From positions 698,631,501 to 698,695,500 of the forward strand of contig CM057454.1 of the NCBI GenBank assembly GCA_016271365.2: a DNA stretch of 64,000 bases. Direction: 5' to 3'. Every line of letters starts with the position of its first letter. Within the stretch, counting starts at the first letter, position 1. The stretch is from Neoceratodus forsteri. Lineage: Eukaryota > Chordata > Ceratodontiformes > Ceratodontidae. This document shows, in pieces, positions 32,383 through 42,769 of the stretch. The notes beneath the pieces were generated by a model. That model searched no databases. It was not told where the DNA came from and saw nothing but the letters and a program-made list of their open reading frames with translations. Position numbers and translations under genes: made by a program.

Positions 32383-33250
32383 ATGTTAGGAATATTGAGA
32401 GTGGTACAGTGCAGTGGCTGTGGGGTGGCAGATTCAGAGAGACCTTCCAGAGATGTTGGTACTGCCCCCATCTGCACACACCTCTCTGGATTAAGTGATG
32501 AGGTCACTAGACTCCAGACTGAGATGGCTAGGATGCAGGTGACCTCTTCCCCTACACAGGGAGTCACCAAGTCTGCCTCAGAGGATGTCAGACAGGAGGA
32601 ACAGTTAGACTATGGTGGGCTTGGGAAGGAGGAGTGGTGGGTCAAAGGCACATTCCTCAACTAGTACCTTAACAAAATTTCTACACTGCTCTTGCAAGGT
32701 GGGACTGCCCAAAAGAGGCATCATGGTAAAGGCCAGGGAAGATGTAGGGATCCTCCATAATGGAGACCCCCAAGGAGGGTGGAAGAGGAACACAGAGTAG
32801 GAGGAAGCAACTTCTGGAAGTGGACTCACCTCTGAGCTGGACAGATTTGGGAATAGGAAAGGGGGAAGAGTTTAGCTGTCTGCCCAGTGCCATAGCCCAG
32901 AGGGATGGGAATCAGATTATTTGGATTACTAGGGCAGCAAGTCAGGAGGCAGAACTAGATGTCATTGTTCTTCTGGGGACTAATGACCTGGCTAGGGATG
33001 GAGCTGGGATAGTGCAGGGGTTGTTTAGGGGGCTGGAGAGGGGTCTCAGAGGGGTAGTGCACTTAGTGAGGCTTTTACTGAAGTGCTGCCTATCTATGAC
33101 AGGGGGGAGGAGAGGGATCTCTCTAACAGAACCTTCACCTCCTGGTTGAGGGAGTGGTGCAGAGAGGAGAGAGTCAGCCTCACTGAGGACTGAGGGCCCA
33201 CCAGGAGGGATAAATGCCTTTACAGGGGTGATGAGTTGCATCCAGTGGGA
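32383..33250 (+). pseudogene. CR1 ORF1, broken
   Basis: The N-terminal piece reads VVQCSGCGVADSE and ICTHLSGLSDEVTRLQTEM, i.e. a C-x2-C finger and short coiled coil (32383-32664). The C-terminal piece carries LDVIVLLGTNDLARDGAGI at about 32958-33010, the conserved GTND block of the esterase-like domain. The GDS block seen in the 22476 element is not clearly preserved. At least two frameshifts. Confidence 0.8.
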
Positions 33251-34078
33251 GGGGGGTGTGAGAGGACTGCAGTCCTAGTTTAGGTGTTTTTTTGATGAAC
33301 ATTTCAACTAGCTGAGGGTGATGGTGGAAGAGATCAGGGATGCAGAAACTGACCCTCACAGGATGAAGTAGAAAGTAGAAAAACCAGAGAAGAGTGGAAT
33401 CCCCTGTGGTGCAAATTAATACAGGAATTAGAGTGGAAGAAATGAAGGATGATGGGAGTGGAAGAATTAAAAATAGAGAGGAGAAGGAGAGAAAACAAAA
33501 AGGAAGAAAGGAGAGTAACAAAAGCAGTGGTAACAAAACCTGGAAAGCCATGTGTGCGATTGCTAGAAATTTAGGAAATAAGATTCCAGACCTAGAGGCC
33601 ATCATGGCAGAGGCTGACCTAGATATTGTGGCCATAACAGAACCATGGAGCACTGAAAACCATGACTGGGACGTGGCTATACCAGGCAACACTTTGTTCA
33701 GGAAGGACAGGGTGGGAAGGAAAGATGTAGGCTTGGTACTTTATCTGAGGGAGGACATAAAAGCAACTAAGATATAGGGAATACAGAGAGGCAGAGCTAC
33801 CGTGGGTCTCCTTGGAGATGGGGAATGGAGCCTCTATTCACACTTGTGTGTGGTACACAACTGCAGCACAGGGGGTGGAGTTAGATAAGGTACAGATAGA
33901 ATCCATCGGCAAGATGGCAGAAAATGGGGAAGTGCTGCCAGTGGAAACTTCAGTCTGCTGGATGTAGATTGGAACCTCCCAGCTGCAGCTTCAGCTAGAA
34001 ACAGCAAAATCCTAGACTCCCTGCGGGGGGCATTCTTCAGGCAACTAGTTAATGAGCCCACTCATGATGGGACAATAC

Positions 34079-35092
34079 GTAGAAACATAGAAGTTGACAG
34101 CAGATAAGGACCACAAGGTCCATCCAGTCTGCCCATTTCTTTTTCTACCTTATGAATGTGCCATCGGCCTTTGTCTGTCAATGATCTATCTATTCATACT
34201 CATCTGTATTGCTCCCTTATGCCTGTCCCATGCCTGTTTGAAGCCCTGCACTGTATTCATATCCACCACTTCCTGAGGTAGGCCATTCCATGCATCCACC
34301 ACCCTTTCTGTGAAAAAGAATTTCCTCACATTACCCCTTAATCAGCCTTCCTCTATTCTCATGCTGTGTCTTCTTGTCCTGAAATTTTTCTTATATTGAA
34401 ACATGTTAGACTCTTTCACCTTGTTAATACTCGTAAGGTGTTTGAATGTTTTGATCATATCACCTCTCTCACTGCTTTGCTGTATGGTATACATAATGAA
34501 CTCCTTTAATCTTTCCTCATATGTTTTCTGATGCAGTCCCTGCACCATGTTGGTTACCCTTCTCTGGACTGCCTCAATTTGGTTAATGTTCTTGCGAAGG
34601 TGTGGCCTCCAGTACTGCCACGTACTCCAGATGGAAGCCTAACCAGTGTCTTGTACAGAGGGATTATTACCTCCCTCTTACAACTTATAATACCCCTACT
34701 AATACACCTCAACATCCCTCTAGCCTTACCTATTGCTTTAGTAGTCTGCTTGGATGATTTCAGTTCATTTGTGATAATGATGCCCAAGTCTCTTCTTTTG
34801 TGACTACCAGCAACTCCCATCCCAAACTATAGGTGGCTTCAGGGTTTCTCTTCCCTACGTGCATGATCTTGCACTTCTTTGCATTAAACCCCAGTTGCCA
34901 CTCTTCCAACCATTTTGCCAGTTTATCCAGATCACTTCTCATTCTGCCCACCCCATCTGGATCATCTACTCTGTTGCAAATTTTGGTGTCATCTGCAAAC
35001 AGACAAACCTTACCCTCTAGTCCATCTGCAATATCACTGATGAAGATGTTGAAGAGGACTGGCCCCAGGACTGATCCCTGAGGTACCCCACT
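34079..35092 (-). mobile_element. CR1 3' fragment nested inside CR1 endonuclease, antisense
   Basis: The minus-strand copy begins at the RT block GVPQGSVLGPVLFNIFISDI (about 35092), keeps VCLFADDTKICNRVDD (active-site pair intact), then FNAKKCKIMHVGKRNPEATY, RATKMVQGLHQKTYEERL-like blocks, and ends with the ACATAGAA tail at 34079-34093. Its insertion cut the host EN between HDGT and LDVVL. A 5'-truncated insertion, younger than its host. Confidence 0.85.
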
Positions 35093-36524
35093 TTCTAGAT
35101 GTGGTACTCACCAACAGGGACAGTACTGCAGATGTCAAGTTGTAGGGCCACCTGGGGACCAGGGATCACCGTACTGTGTGGTTCAATATAAAGATAGCTG
35201 TGGAATCGGAACACACAAAGGAGAGGGTCATATACTTCAGGGGGGCAGGTTTTAAAAAGATGGGTAAATGCATCAGGGATGACCTGGTGGGGTGGATGAC
35301 CTGGGTGGGGTGGAAGAACAACGGGAAGAAAACAAAAAGGGCCAAAGTGAAGGCAACAAATTTCTACATCAAGCAAGTGTGAAAAAGCAAGAGAAAAAGA
35401 GACCACTATGATTCTTGAAAGAGGTGGCGGAAAAGGCAAAAGCTAAGAGGGCAGTAATCAGAAGGCACAAGGAGACATGGAGGAGGCTAGGGAGGTGTAT
35501 CAGGGGAACAGAGGGAAGCAGGGAGAGCAGTAAGGAGCACAAATACACAAACTGAAGAGAGAAAAGCCAAGGCAGTAACAAAAGGGGACAAGACATTTTT
35601 TAGTTATGTAAACAAAATTAGGAAGACCGAGGTGAGATTGTAAGGTTAAAAAAGGAAAGGGGGAATGTGCAGAGTAAGAATAGGAAAAGGCAGACATCCT
35701 CAACAAATGCTTTTATTTAGACGAATAGGGAGGGACCACAAAATTGTAACAGGAGCATTGGAGGGAGGGAAATGGACACTAGTCCCTTTTCGGAGGAAAG
35801 AGTCCTGAAGGGACTCGCAAATCTGAAAGTGTAAAAAGCAATGGGGCCATATGGGGTTCACCCAGGGAAGTAATGACTGCATCACTGATGGTCCTGTTTA
35901 ACAGTTCATTGAAAATAGAAGCGGTAGTGGAGGTCTGAAGGAGGGTAGATGTTTTCCCATTTCACAAAAGTGGTAGGAGGGAAGAGGCTGGTAGTTACAG
36001 GCCAGTCAGCCTGACTTTGATGGTGAGAAAGTTAATAGAATCACTGCTAAACAAATGACTATAGAATGTCTTGAATCCAGTGGGTTACAAGACCCAAGAC
36101 AGCATGGGTTCAAAGGGGAAGGTCATTTCAAACAAATTTGATAGATTTCTTTGATTGGGTGACAAATGAATTTGATCAGTGTGGAGTGGTGGATGTAGGC
36201 CTACCTAGATTTCAGTAAGGCATTCAACACTGTTCCACATAGGGGACAAGTAAGCAAGCTGGGTAGTTTAGTGGTGGGTCCAAAGGTGGTAAACTTGGTA
36301 AGAAACTGCTTAAGGGGTAGGCAGCAGAGAGAGGGTGGCAGAGGGCGGTAGTAAATGGAGTTCACTCTGAGGAAGAGAGGGTGATAATTGGGGTGCCTCA
36401 GGTATCTGTGCTGGGGCTGGTCCTCTTTAATGTCATTATAAGTGACATTGCAGAAGAACTGGAAGGGAAGGGAAGGTTTGTATCTTTGTGGATGACACCA
36501 AAATCTGCAATAGGTTGGACACTC

Positions 36525-36733
36525 AACGGCCTTCCGGAGGAGGTTGTGGAGTCAAAATCAGTGGTGGAATTCAAGCATGCATGGGACAGTCATAAGGCAA
36601 TTCTGGGGGGTTGGGGTAAGAAGAAGTAGGCTGCTGGTTAACTAGGATCTGCAGCTTATCCAGTAGGTAGGGAAATGCAGACTGGGTGGGCCAAGCGGTC
36701 CTTATCTGCCGTCAAATTCTATGTTTCTATGTA
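36525..36733 (+). mobile_element. CR1 3' tail nested inside CR1 reverse transcriptase, sense
   Basis: The host frame reads FVDDTKICNRLDTQ, then switches to GLPEEVVESKSVVEFKHAWD, which belongs to the far C-terminus of CR1. This is followed by a complete CR1 3' UTR ending TTCTATGTTTCTATGTA. The host then resumes with EKMSSDLRKLKEW, the residues normally after the active site. So a ~209-bp 5'-truncated CR1 inserted in the same orientation, rather than a deletion in the host. Confidence 0.85.
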
Positions 36734-37612
36734 GAAAAGATGAGCAGTGATCTGAGAAAACTCAAAGAGTGGTCAAGCATATGGTAGCTGGATTTCAATG
36801 TGAAAAAGTGCAAAATAAAGCATTTGAGTCACAGAAACCCAGGGGTGGAGTACAAAATGGGGGGCTGGTATTGATGACCACCAGCAGAAAAAAGATCTGG
36901 GTGTACTCATATTGTATGACCTAAAGATGGCCATGCAGTGCAACAAAGAAGTTTTGAGGCTAATGTATTGGCAGGGTGAATTGGAAGGGGAATCACCAGC
37001 AGAAAGAGGGAGGCAGAGTTGCCTCTGTATGGATCACTGTTAAGACCCCACCTAGAGTACTGTGTCAATTCTAGAGACCATATCTGAGGAAGTACATAGA
37101 CAGAGTGGAGACGGTCCAGAGAAGGGCAATCAAAATGGTGAAGGGTCTGTATTAGAAGCCCTAGGAGGAGAGACTAAAGGACCTCAGTATGTACACTCTG
37201 GAAGAGGGGGGGTATGATAATAACCTTTAAATACCGCATGGGGCTAAACAAGGTACAGGCAGGAACATGTTTTTTGAGAAAAAGATGCTCAAGAAAAAGG
37301 GGACATGCTATGAAGCTAGAGGGCGGTAGATTCAGGAGAGACGTAAGGAAGTACTTCTTCACAAAAAGAGTGGTGGATTCTTGAAAGTCTACCAGCAGAG
37401 CTGTTCAGGGTGAAAACAGTGGTGTGGATTCAAGAATGCATGGGACTGGCATAAAGGAATCTTAGGGGAAAGAAAGGAAGGAAGTGGGTAGAATGAGCCA
37501 GAGATCAAGCAGGATCTGCAGTGATACTGTAGGAGGGATAAATGGGCAAACTAAGGAGGCCAAATGGTCATAATCTACTGGAAAATTCTCTGTTTCTCTG
37601 TTTCTGGTCCAG

Positions 37613-37786
37613 TGTTTTAACCCCAGCCTGTGCAAGCATCAGCAAGCACTCAACAGAGGCACACTGGCTAGGCACTGTCTGCCGGTGTCAGTCAGAGAGA
37701 GCCAGGTGGACAGACATTATACTATTTAAATGTTTTATGTTTTAAGTTGGGTAAATGTTCCAGTTACAAGGTAACTGTCATTGTCC
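37613..37786. other. Spacer with dispersed-repeat word
   Basis: Contains CCAGTGTTTTAACCCCAGCC at 37609-37628, cognate to 28336-28360. No coding evidence. Confidence 0.3.
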
Positions 37787-38004
37787 TTTCCCTGAAGGCT
37801 CCTGCTGTCTTTAATCCCATGACTGGGCTACTGTAAGCCTCTGAAAAATGTCCCCCCTCCCAGCATTTCAGCTGTAGGAGCCGGCCGTTGCCATCAAGGC
37901 TCCTCCTGTCCTTAAGCCTGTGACTGGGCTACTGCAAGTCACTAAAAAGTGGCCCCCCACCCAGCATTTCAGCTGTAGGAGCCGGCTGCTGCCATCACTG
38001 GTAG
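37787..38004 (+). repeat. ~105-bp module, copies 1 and 2 (tandem)
   Basis: Units start at about 37790 and 37896: GGCTCCT(G/C)CTGTC, then GACTGGGCTACTG(T/C)AAG, a C-rich run, CAGCATTTCAGCTGTAGGAG and GCCATCA. Further copies lie at 40114-40215 and 40960-41065. The arrangement upstream of LINE C suggests 5' UTR promoter-like monomers, but this is inference. Confidence 0.8.
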
Positions 38005-40112
38005 GCAAGTAGATATACAAAACTGCAAACGTGCCCAAAATGACTGCACCAAAGAAATACGCCTGAAGAAAAGTAACTATTACAAAGATGCCCTCACAAA
38101 CACCTGGGGAAAGGGGAAGTCCTTCTGGAATAATCTCAAGGAAGTTACAGGAATACTGCCTAAAACATCAACTTCAATGTTGGACGTGGATGGGACTATA
38201 ACTCTTGACCCATCCACTATTGCTAACATGTTCAATAACGCGTTCACTGACCTCAGTAGTGTTCTTCCTCCAGACTTCTTTGATGAAGACCTCCCTGCTG
38301 CACCCTTCTCCACCCCCCCACCCCTTCCTCAAGTAGCCCCCCTTTTTACTTCACAGCAGTCAGGACACATGAAGTCCATAGATACATCTGTAAAGCTATT
38401 GCTGGATCTAGAATAAGTGGTGACTCACTTGACCTCAAACTGCTGTCCCTTACTCTTGATGAAGTCCTATCTCCTCTAACCTGGATTTTCAACGTCTCCC
38501 TCACCCATGACCATTTCCCTGACAGATGGAAATCTGCCATCATGACAGCAGTCCACAATAGTGGGGACAAGGCCCTTCATGGAAATTATAGGCCTATATC
38601 CATACTACCCCCCTCTCTAAAGCCATTTAGTCTTCATAGACCTGACCAAGGCTTTTGACACCGTCCACCATCGAATACTCCTCACAGAACTGCTAAAAGC
38701 TGGGCTTTCCCCTGAGTCTACAACTTGGTTTAAGAGCTACCTGAAAAACCATTCTGAAAGAGTGAAAATTGCTGATGTCCTCTCAGATGTTAGACCAGTA
38801 TGCTCAGGAGTCCCCCAGGGATCCATTCTCGGGCCACTCCTCTTCAGCCTGTTTTTGAACAATTTTCCACAATTCTGTCCAGAATAAATCCTACTCTATG
38901 CTGATGGTGCTGTCATTCACACCACCCAACAGGACCCCCACCTACTCCAAAACAAGCTTTAGAAGGGTTTCACTTCCAGTGAAACATGGTTTAGTAGTCA
39001 AAAGCTGGTTCTCAACTATAAGAAAACCAAGTCAATGCTTTTCTGTGGCTCCCACAACAAACATAGGCTTCATCCCTTAATATTACAAACTGCCTTGGTG
39101 CTGTCCTCGAACAGGTTCACTCCTCTAAATATCTGGGGATCACCATAGACAGCAGCCTATCCTACAGCATCCACATAGATAGCATTGCCAAAGCTGCAAA
39201 CACATGCATTGGTCTCCTCTACAGGCACAGGCAATGCCTTACCTTGGATGCCTTAAGGATAGCAGTACAGAGCTTGGTGGTCTCTCTAATCGACTATGGT
39301 CTGATTATTTATGGCTCTGCAACAGACACAGCCCTCAAGCGTTTATCCTTGGTCCTAAACAAAGCCTGCTGACTCATCACAGGATCCCACCGACTCACCC
39401 ATATGTGTGACCTCTATGCTCAAAGAGGGTGGCTCCAGTTATCAAACCATATCAAGTACCAAACTTGTCTAATGGTTAAGAAAATTATGCTACATCTTGC
39501 TCCCCCAGAGTCCAAAGTCTTCTCCATACAGCATGCAACCCCCGCCTCACCAGGGCTTCAGAAAATCAAATGCTGCACATTCCTTGGTGCCACAACACAC
39601 AGGGCCAAAGATCCTTTGCGTACCAAGCTCCTAGCTGGATTAATGGTCTCAACAAAGACATCTCCTCTCTGCAAAAGCTAGGTTCATTCAAAGCCAACCT
39701 TCATCTCCACCTAGCTGCCTCTAGATTCTGCGACTGTCCCTCATAATCTGATCTACCTCCTAGCACTTCTACTCCTACCCCTTCTCTTCCTCCTCCTATA
39801 GCCTACCCTCCCTTTCTGTTTTTGCCCCCTACCCCCAAGCACTTCTTTGAGGCCTGGCAAATGCCCATGGGTGCACTGACCTTTTTGTGTCCATTCCAAG
39901 CCTCAGTTACCTCTGGATACCCTGCCCCCTGGTACTTACTTTCCAGCAATGTAATGTATTTCAGCTACTTAAAAATGTCTGTGCACCATTTCTGCATTGT
40001 TACTCAGATCTATGTAATGTTGGTATTGTACCTCAGTTGACATGGAACCTTTGTAAAAGAGCCTTGGCTCAAAGGTACTTGTACTCCTAGACTCTAAATA
40101 AATAAATAAATC
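38005..40112 (+). pseudogene. 5'-truncated LINE (LINE C-related), inserted into the module array
   Basis: Begins in the linker (KKSNYYKDALTNTWGKGK, about 38080), then FNNAFTDLSSVLPPDFF (about 38230), RT blocks VFIDLTKAFDTVHHRILLTE (about 38628) and SGVPQGSILGPLLFSLF (about 38808), and LLYADGAVIH (about 38892), where the second Asp of YADD is Gly: an inactivating change. A C-terminal region follows, with frameshifts. The 3' end is (AAAT)n at 40095-40112. The array word GCCATCAAGGCTCC is split so that ATCA appears at both borders (about 38000 and 40111-40114), a probable 4-bp target duplication. Confidence 0.8.
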
Positions 40113-40113
40113 A

Positions 40114-40215
40114 AGGCTCCTGCTGTCCTTCAACCTGTGACTGGGCTACTGCAAGCTGCTGAAAAGCCCCCCCCCCCAGCTTTTCAGCCATAGGAGCCAG
40201 CTGCTGCCATCAAGG
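40114..40215 (+). repeat. ~105-bp module, copy 3
   Basis: Continues the array directly after the inserted LINE: CAAGGCTCCTGCTGTCC, GACTGGGCTACTGCAAGCTG, (C)12 at 40166-40178, then CATAGGAGCCAGCTGCTGCC. It is followed by TGCACTGCTCAATCA, a word also following copy 4. Confidence 0.8.
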
Positions 40216-40252
40216 TATGCCCGCTGCACTGCTCAATCACTGTGTTGCTCCT

Positions 40253-40322
40253 AGAAACATAGAAACATAGAAGTTGATGGCAGAAAGCAGACCACCAGGA
40301 GCATCTAGTCTGCCCATTGTCT
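40253..40322 (-). mobile_element. CR1 3' end, ~70 bp
   Basis: ACATAGAA repeats followed by GAAGTTGATGGCAGAAAGCA and CAGTCTGCCC-like sequence: the last ~70 bp of a CR1 on the minus strand, extremely 5'-truncated. Confidence 0.8.
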
Positions 40323-40959
40323 TGGTGCACCTAGTCTGAATTCACACTTGGCGCCATTTCTAGAACTCTGCTGATGCACGAGAGCTCTCTGCCCTTATGG
40401 CACTTTGTGGACCTCTTGGCTGTGTTAAAATTAATCTGCAGCTACTGTTAATTTCTATGTCTTTAATCTAGAGCCTGCTTATTTCATTCAAAGCATTGCT
40501 ACTTTTTTAACCTAAGGTGCATAGAATGTTACTCTATTTGCTGAGCACAGAATGTTAATTAATTAATTAATTCATTCATTCATTCATTCAATCATTCATT
40601 TAATTTTGTTAATTTGGCAATTGTATTTTATTTCTCGACTTTCTGCCCTTTCTTTTTCTCCTGCTTTCATTTATACAGCCGTCTGCCACCTCCTCTATTT
40701 TTCTGTACTATTTCCACTTTAAACTAATTTTTGCTCTCACCTCTCCTTATCAAACCTATTTTTTCTGTATGTTAAGATCATTTCTGGCTCTCTCCTTATG
40801 CAACTCTTTGCATTTTTCACAGTGCCACTATCCTTAGGCGTGTTTTTCTCTTTCCCCTCCATCCTACACTCCAACTATAATGATTCTCCCTCTCCCTTCT
40901 CTGACTACCACTTCTGATATAAATACAGTGCACTAACCTTTCTGTCTCTCCCTTTCCCT
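40323..40959. other. Unrecognised spacer with (AATT/ATTC)n
   Basis: A tetranucleotide tract (TTAATTAATTAA, then TTCATTCATTCA) runs at about 40556-40604. The rest is pyrimidine-rich and noncoding. Confidence 0.4.
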
Positions 40960-41065
40960 GAAGGCTCCTGCTGTCCTTAAGCCCATGACTGGGCTACTGA
41001 ATGCCACTGAAAAGCAGCCTCCTTCCCAGCATTCCAGCTGTAGGCACTGGCTGCCACCATCAAGG
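40960..41065 (+). repeat. ~105-bp module, copy 4
   Basis: GAAGGCTCCTGCTGTCCTTA, GACTGGGCTACTG, CAGCATTCCAGCTGTAGG, GCCACCATCAAGG. Preceded by CTTTCCCT as in copy 1. It lies about 0.85 kb upstream of LINE C's open region. Confidence 0.8.
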
Positions 41066-41909
41066 TACACCCACTGCACTGCTCAATCAGTCTGCTGCTC
41101 CTAGATAGAATTCCCTGGTTTCCCGACAGCACTGTGCGGTGTATCCCCCCCACCACCACCAAGCACCCCCACCCTTTGCTATGCTTTTTTTTTATAGATA
41201 TGGAGTGTGATGGAAGTGTGGTGTATTCTATCTCCCTTAATTCCCATTTGCTCCATATACTAAGATGCCGATAGGTGGCCCTGCAATTCACATTGACTGA
41301 CTTCTTGCTGAATTCTGACATGGATTGAAGGTATTCAAGTAATAGTTATCCAAGATCCCATTCAGAAGCCTTTTCTAGGCATCTTAATGTTCTTTTACTG
41401 TACTGCACTTGTCTAGCAACCGAACCCTTTAGTTTATCCCACTGCTTTAATCTCAAATCAGCAAGCCATGTCTTAATTATCACCTGTTTCAGATATTTGC
41501 CACTACCTCAATAATTTCTCGCTCAACACAGACTCTCTCCTAATTTTAGCTAGGCTGCCAAAGCAGTTTGAGTTTGTTGGGGCTGTTGTTTAAGCTTTGC
41601 TGTGTGTACTCTGTTTTTGACAGTCCTATTCTGCTGCATTTCATCTAAGCTATATAGATCTGCCAGTTGCCTATACCTGAGGACATTTCACTCAGTCTAC
41701 AGGCTGGTTTCCTAACAACCCCAATCTTTCAGCGTGCCTTAGCGCTCAACTTGTCTATTACAGCTGACTGCTTCCTTTTTCTCTCTCTTATTATCCTAAT
41801 CTCTGTACCCCTTGACTCAGCTCTCAACTTGTCTAATACAGTTGATTGTTTCTTTTTGTCTCTCTCGCTGTCCTAACCTCTACACTCTTCCAGTCATGTG
41901 GCCCACTGA
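41066..41909 (+). other. Probable 5' region of LINE C
   Basis: No credible frame. Pyrimidine-rich from 41640, with a duplicated word CAACTTGTCTA(T/A)TACAG at about 41749 and 41826. It lies between module copy 4 and the LINE C coding region, so a 5' UTR is likely but unproven. Confidence 0.35.
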
Positions 41910-41911
41910 TA

Positions 41912-42413
41912 TCTCGTAGCCCTACTATACATTATCACATTCATTCTTTCAGATCAACTGGTAGCACCAGGAATCACTGCTACTCCAGCTGGTCCTGCTT
42001 CTCCACCTACAATATTGGAATTCTCCACATCTCTACCTAATCTCCTACCTATTCCTTTTCTCTTGAAGAAAGAAACCTATTGCCTTGGATCATGGTATGC
42101 CTGCAGCTTCACATGGCTTATTCCCAGTAGCACACCCACTAAACTAATACCCTTATTCCTTCTTATTCTGGCCAGTGATGTTGAGCAGAATCCTGGACCC
42201 ACTGGTCCACAGTTTGTCCCCTCCACTCCATCAGTCCACATCCATCCTTCCTTAAAGGGCCTGAAAATTACCCACATAAATGTCCAGAGTCTACATACAA
42301 AAATGGCTGAGGTGGAGGCCTGGGTTGTACTTCATAACCCTAACATGTTAGGTATTACTGAGAAATGGCTTAAACCTATTATCCTACCACATGAAGTAGC
42401 TTTGCATGGTTAG
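41912..42413 (+). pseudogene. LINE C leader, 2A-type motif and EN N-terminus
   Basis: An open stretch without an obvious ATG. A Pro/Ala/Thr-rich leader (ATPAGPASPPTILEF) precedes a hydrophobic run, then LLILASDVEQNPGP. The DVEQNPGP part (42177-42200) fits the D-[VI]-E-x-N-P-G-P core of 2A peptides, at which the ribosome skips a peptide bond before the final Pro. Similar motifs are known ahead of EN in some animal LINEs. EN starts right after: LKGLKITHINVQSLHTK, NMLGITEKWLKP. The usual Gly before DVE is Ser here, so activity is uncertain. A stop at 42411 ends the frame. Confidence 0.8.
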
Positions 42414-42554
42414 TACTGCTTTAGGCAGGACATGTCAGCTAAAAAAGGGGTGGTGTTCTCATTTATGTTAGATCCAGCATTATAGCATCTGAAGTTGCTT
42501 ATCCCAACACTGTTCCTCCCCTTGCAAAATGCATCTTCCTTACCTTAACCCTGG

Positions 42555-42765
42555 GTAATGTTACATAGGTTATATAGGTTTTCCAGAGCTCTGTATAGAC
42601 CAAGGTCCATTGTAGCTCACTTGTGTGATTACTATCCCAAGATGTTATTTTTAATTAGGTAACCATCCAGCCGTGTCCTGAAGCTAAGCATACTACCACT
42701 AGCCACTACTTCTAATGGAAGCTCATTCCAAATTGTTGTTACCCTTATAGTGTTAAAAGACTAAT
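42555..42765 (-). mobile_element. CR1-like LINE 3' scrap nested in LINE C
   Basis: The minus strand reads TIWNELPLEVVASGSMLSFR and TRLDGYLI, the WN-LP-EVV-S-F block at the CR1 ORF2 C-terminus, followed by a 3' UTR ending in short repeats (ACCTATATAACCTATGT). The tail unit differs from the other CR1 copies. LINE C's EN is cut here and resumes after about 42770 with LPGHNLILCGDFNLDWL. Confidence 0.65.
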
Positions 42766-42769
42766 CACA

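Larger units (their letters stand above)
33540..37470 (+). pseudogene. CR1 ORF2, heavily broken and twice interrupted
   Basis: EN: ARNLGNKIPDLEAIMAEADL (about 33562), DIVAITEPWS, then up to NEPTHDGT (about 34070). After the first insert it resumes with LDVVLTNRDSTADV (about 35095) and LGTRDHRTVWF (SDH equivalent). Linker: SYVNKIRKTEV (about 35604). RT: HKSGRREEAGSYRPVSLTL (about 35965), AYLDFSKAFNTVPH (about 36202), GVPQVSVLGLVLFNVIISDI (about 36390) and IFVDDTKICN (about 36482; Asp pair intact). After the second insert: MSSDLRKLKEWS (about 36743) and C-terminal blocks to about 37470. Many stops. Confidence 0.8.
32383..37612 (+). mobile_element. CR1-clade LINE, near full length, with two nested CR1 fragments
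   Basis: ORF1 (32383-33250) and ORF2 (33540-37470) of a single plus-strand CR1 can be followed through two interruptions: a minus-strand CR1 fragment at 34079-35092 inside EN, and a plus-strand CR1 tail at 36525-36733 just after the RT active site. Coding resumes at the expected residue after each. The 3' end near 37585-37605 is TTCTCTGTTTCTCTGTTTC, a variant of the 8-bp CR1 tail. Without the inserts the element is about 4.0 kb. Confidence 0.85.

Noticed and set aside
36381..36629. RT with an internal deletion joining the active site to the C-terminus
   Set aside because: A CR1 3' UTR and tail follow the C-terminal piece, and the missing RT part resumes downstream at 36734, so this is a nested insertion.
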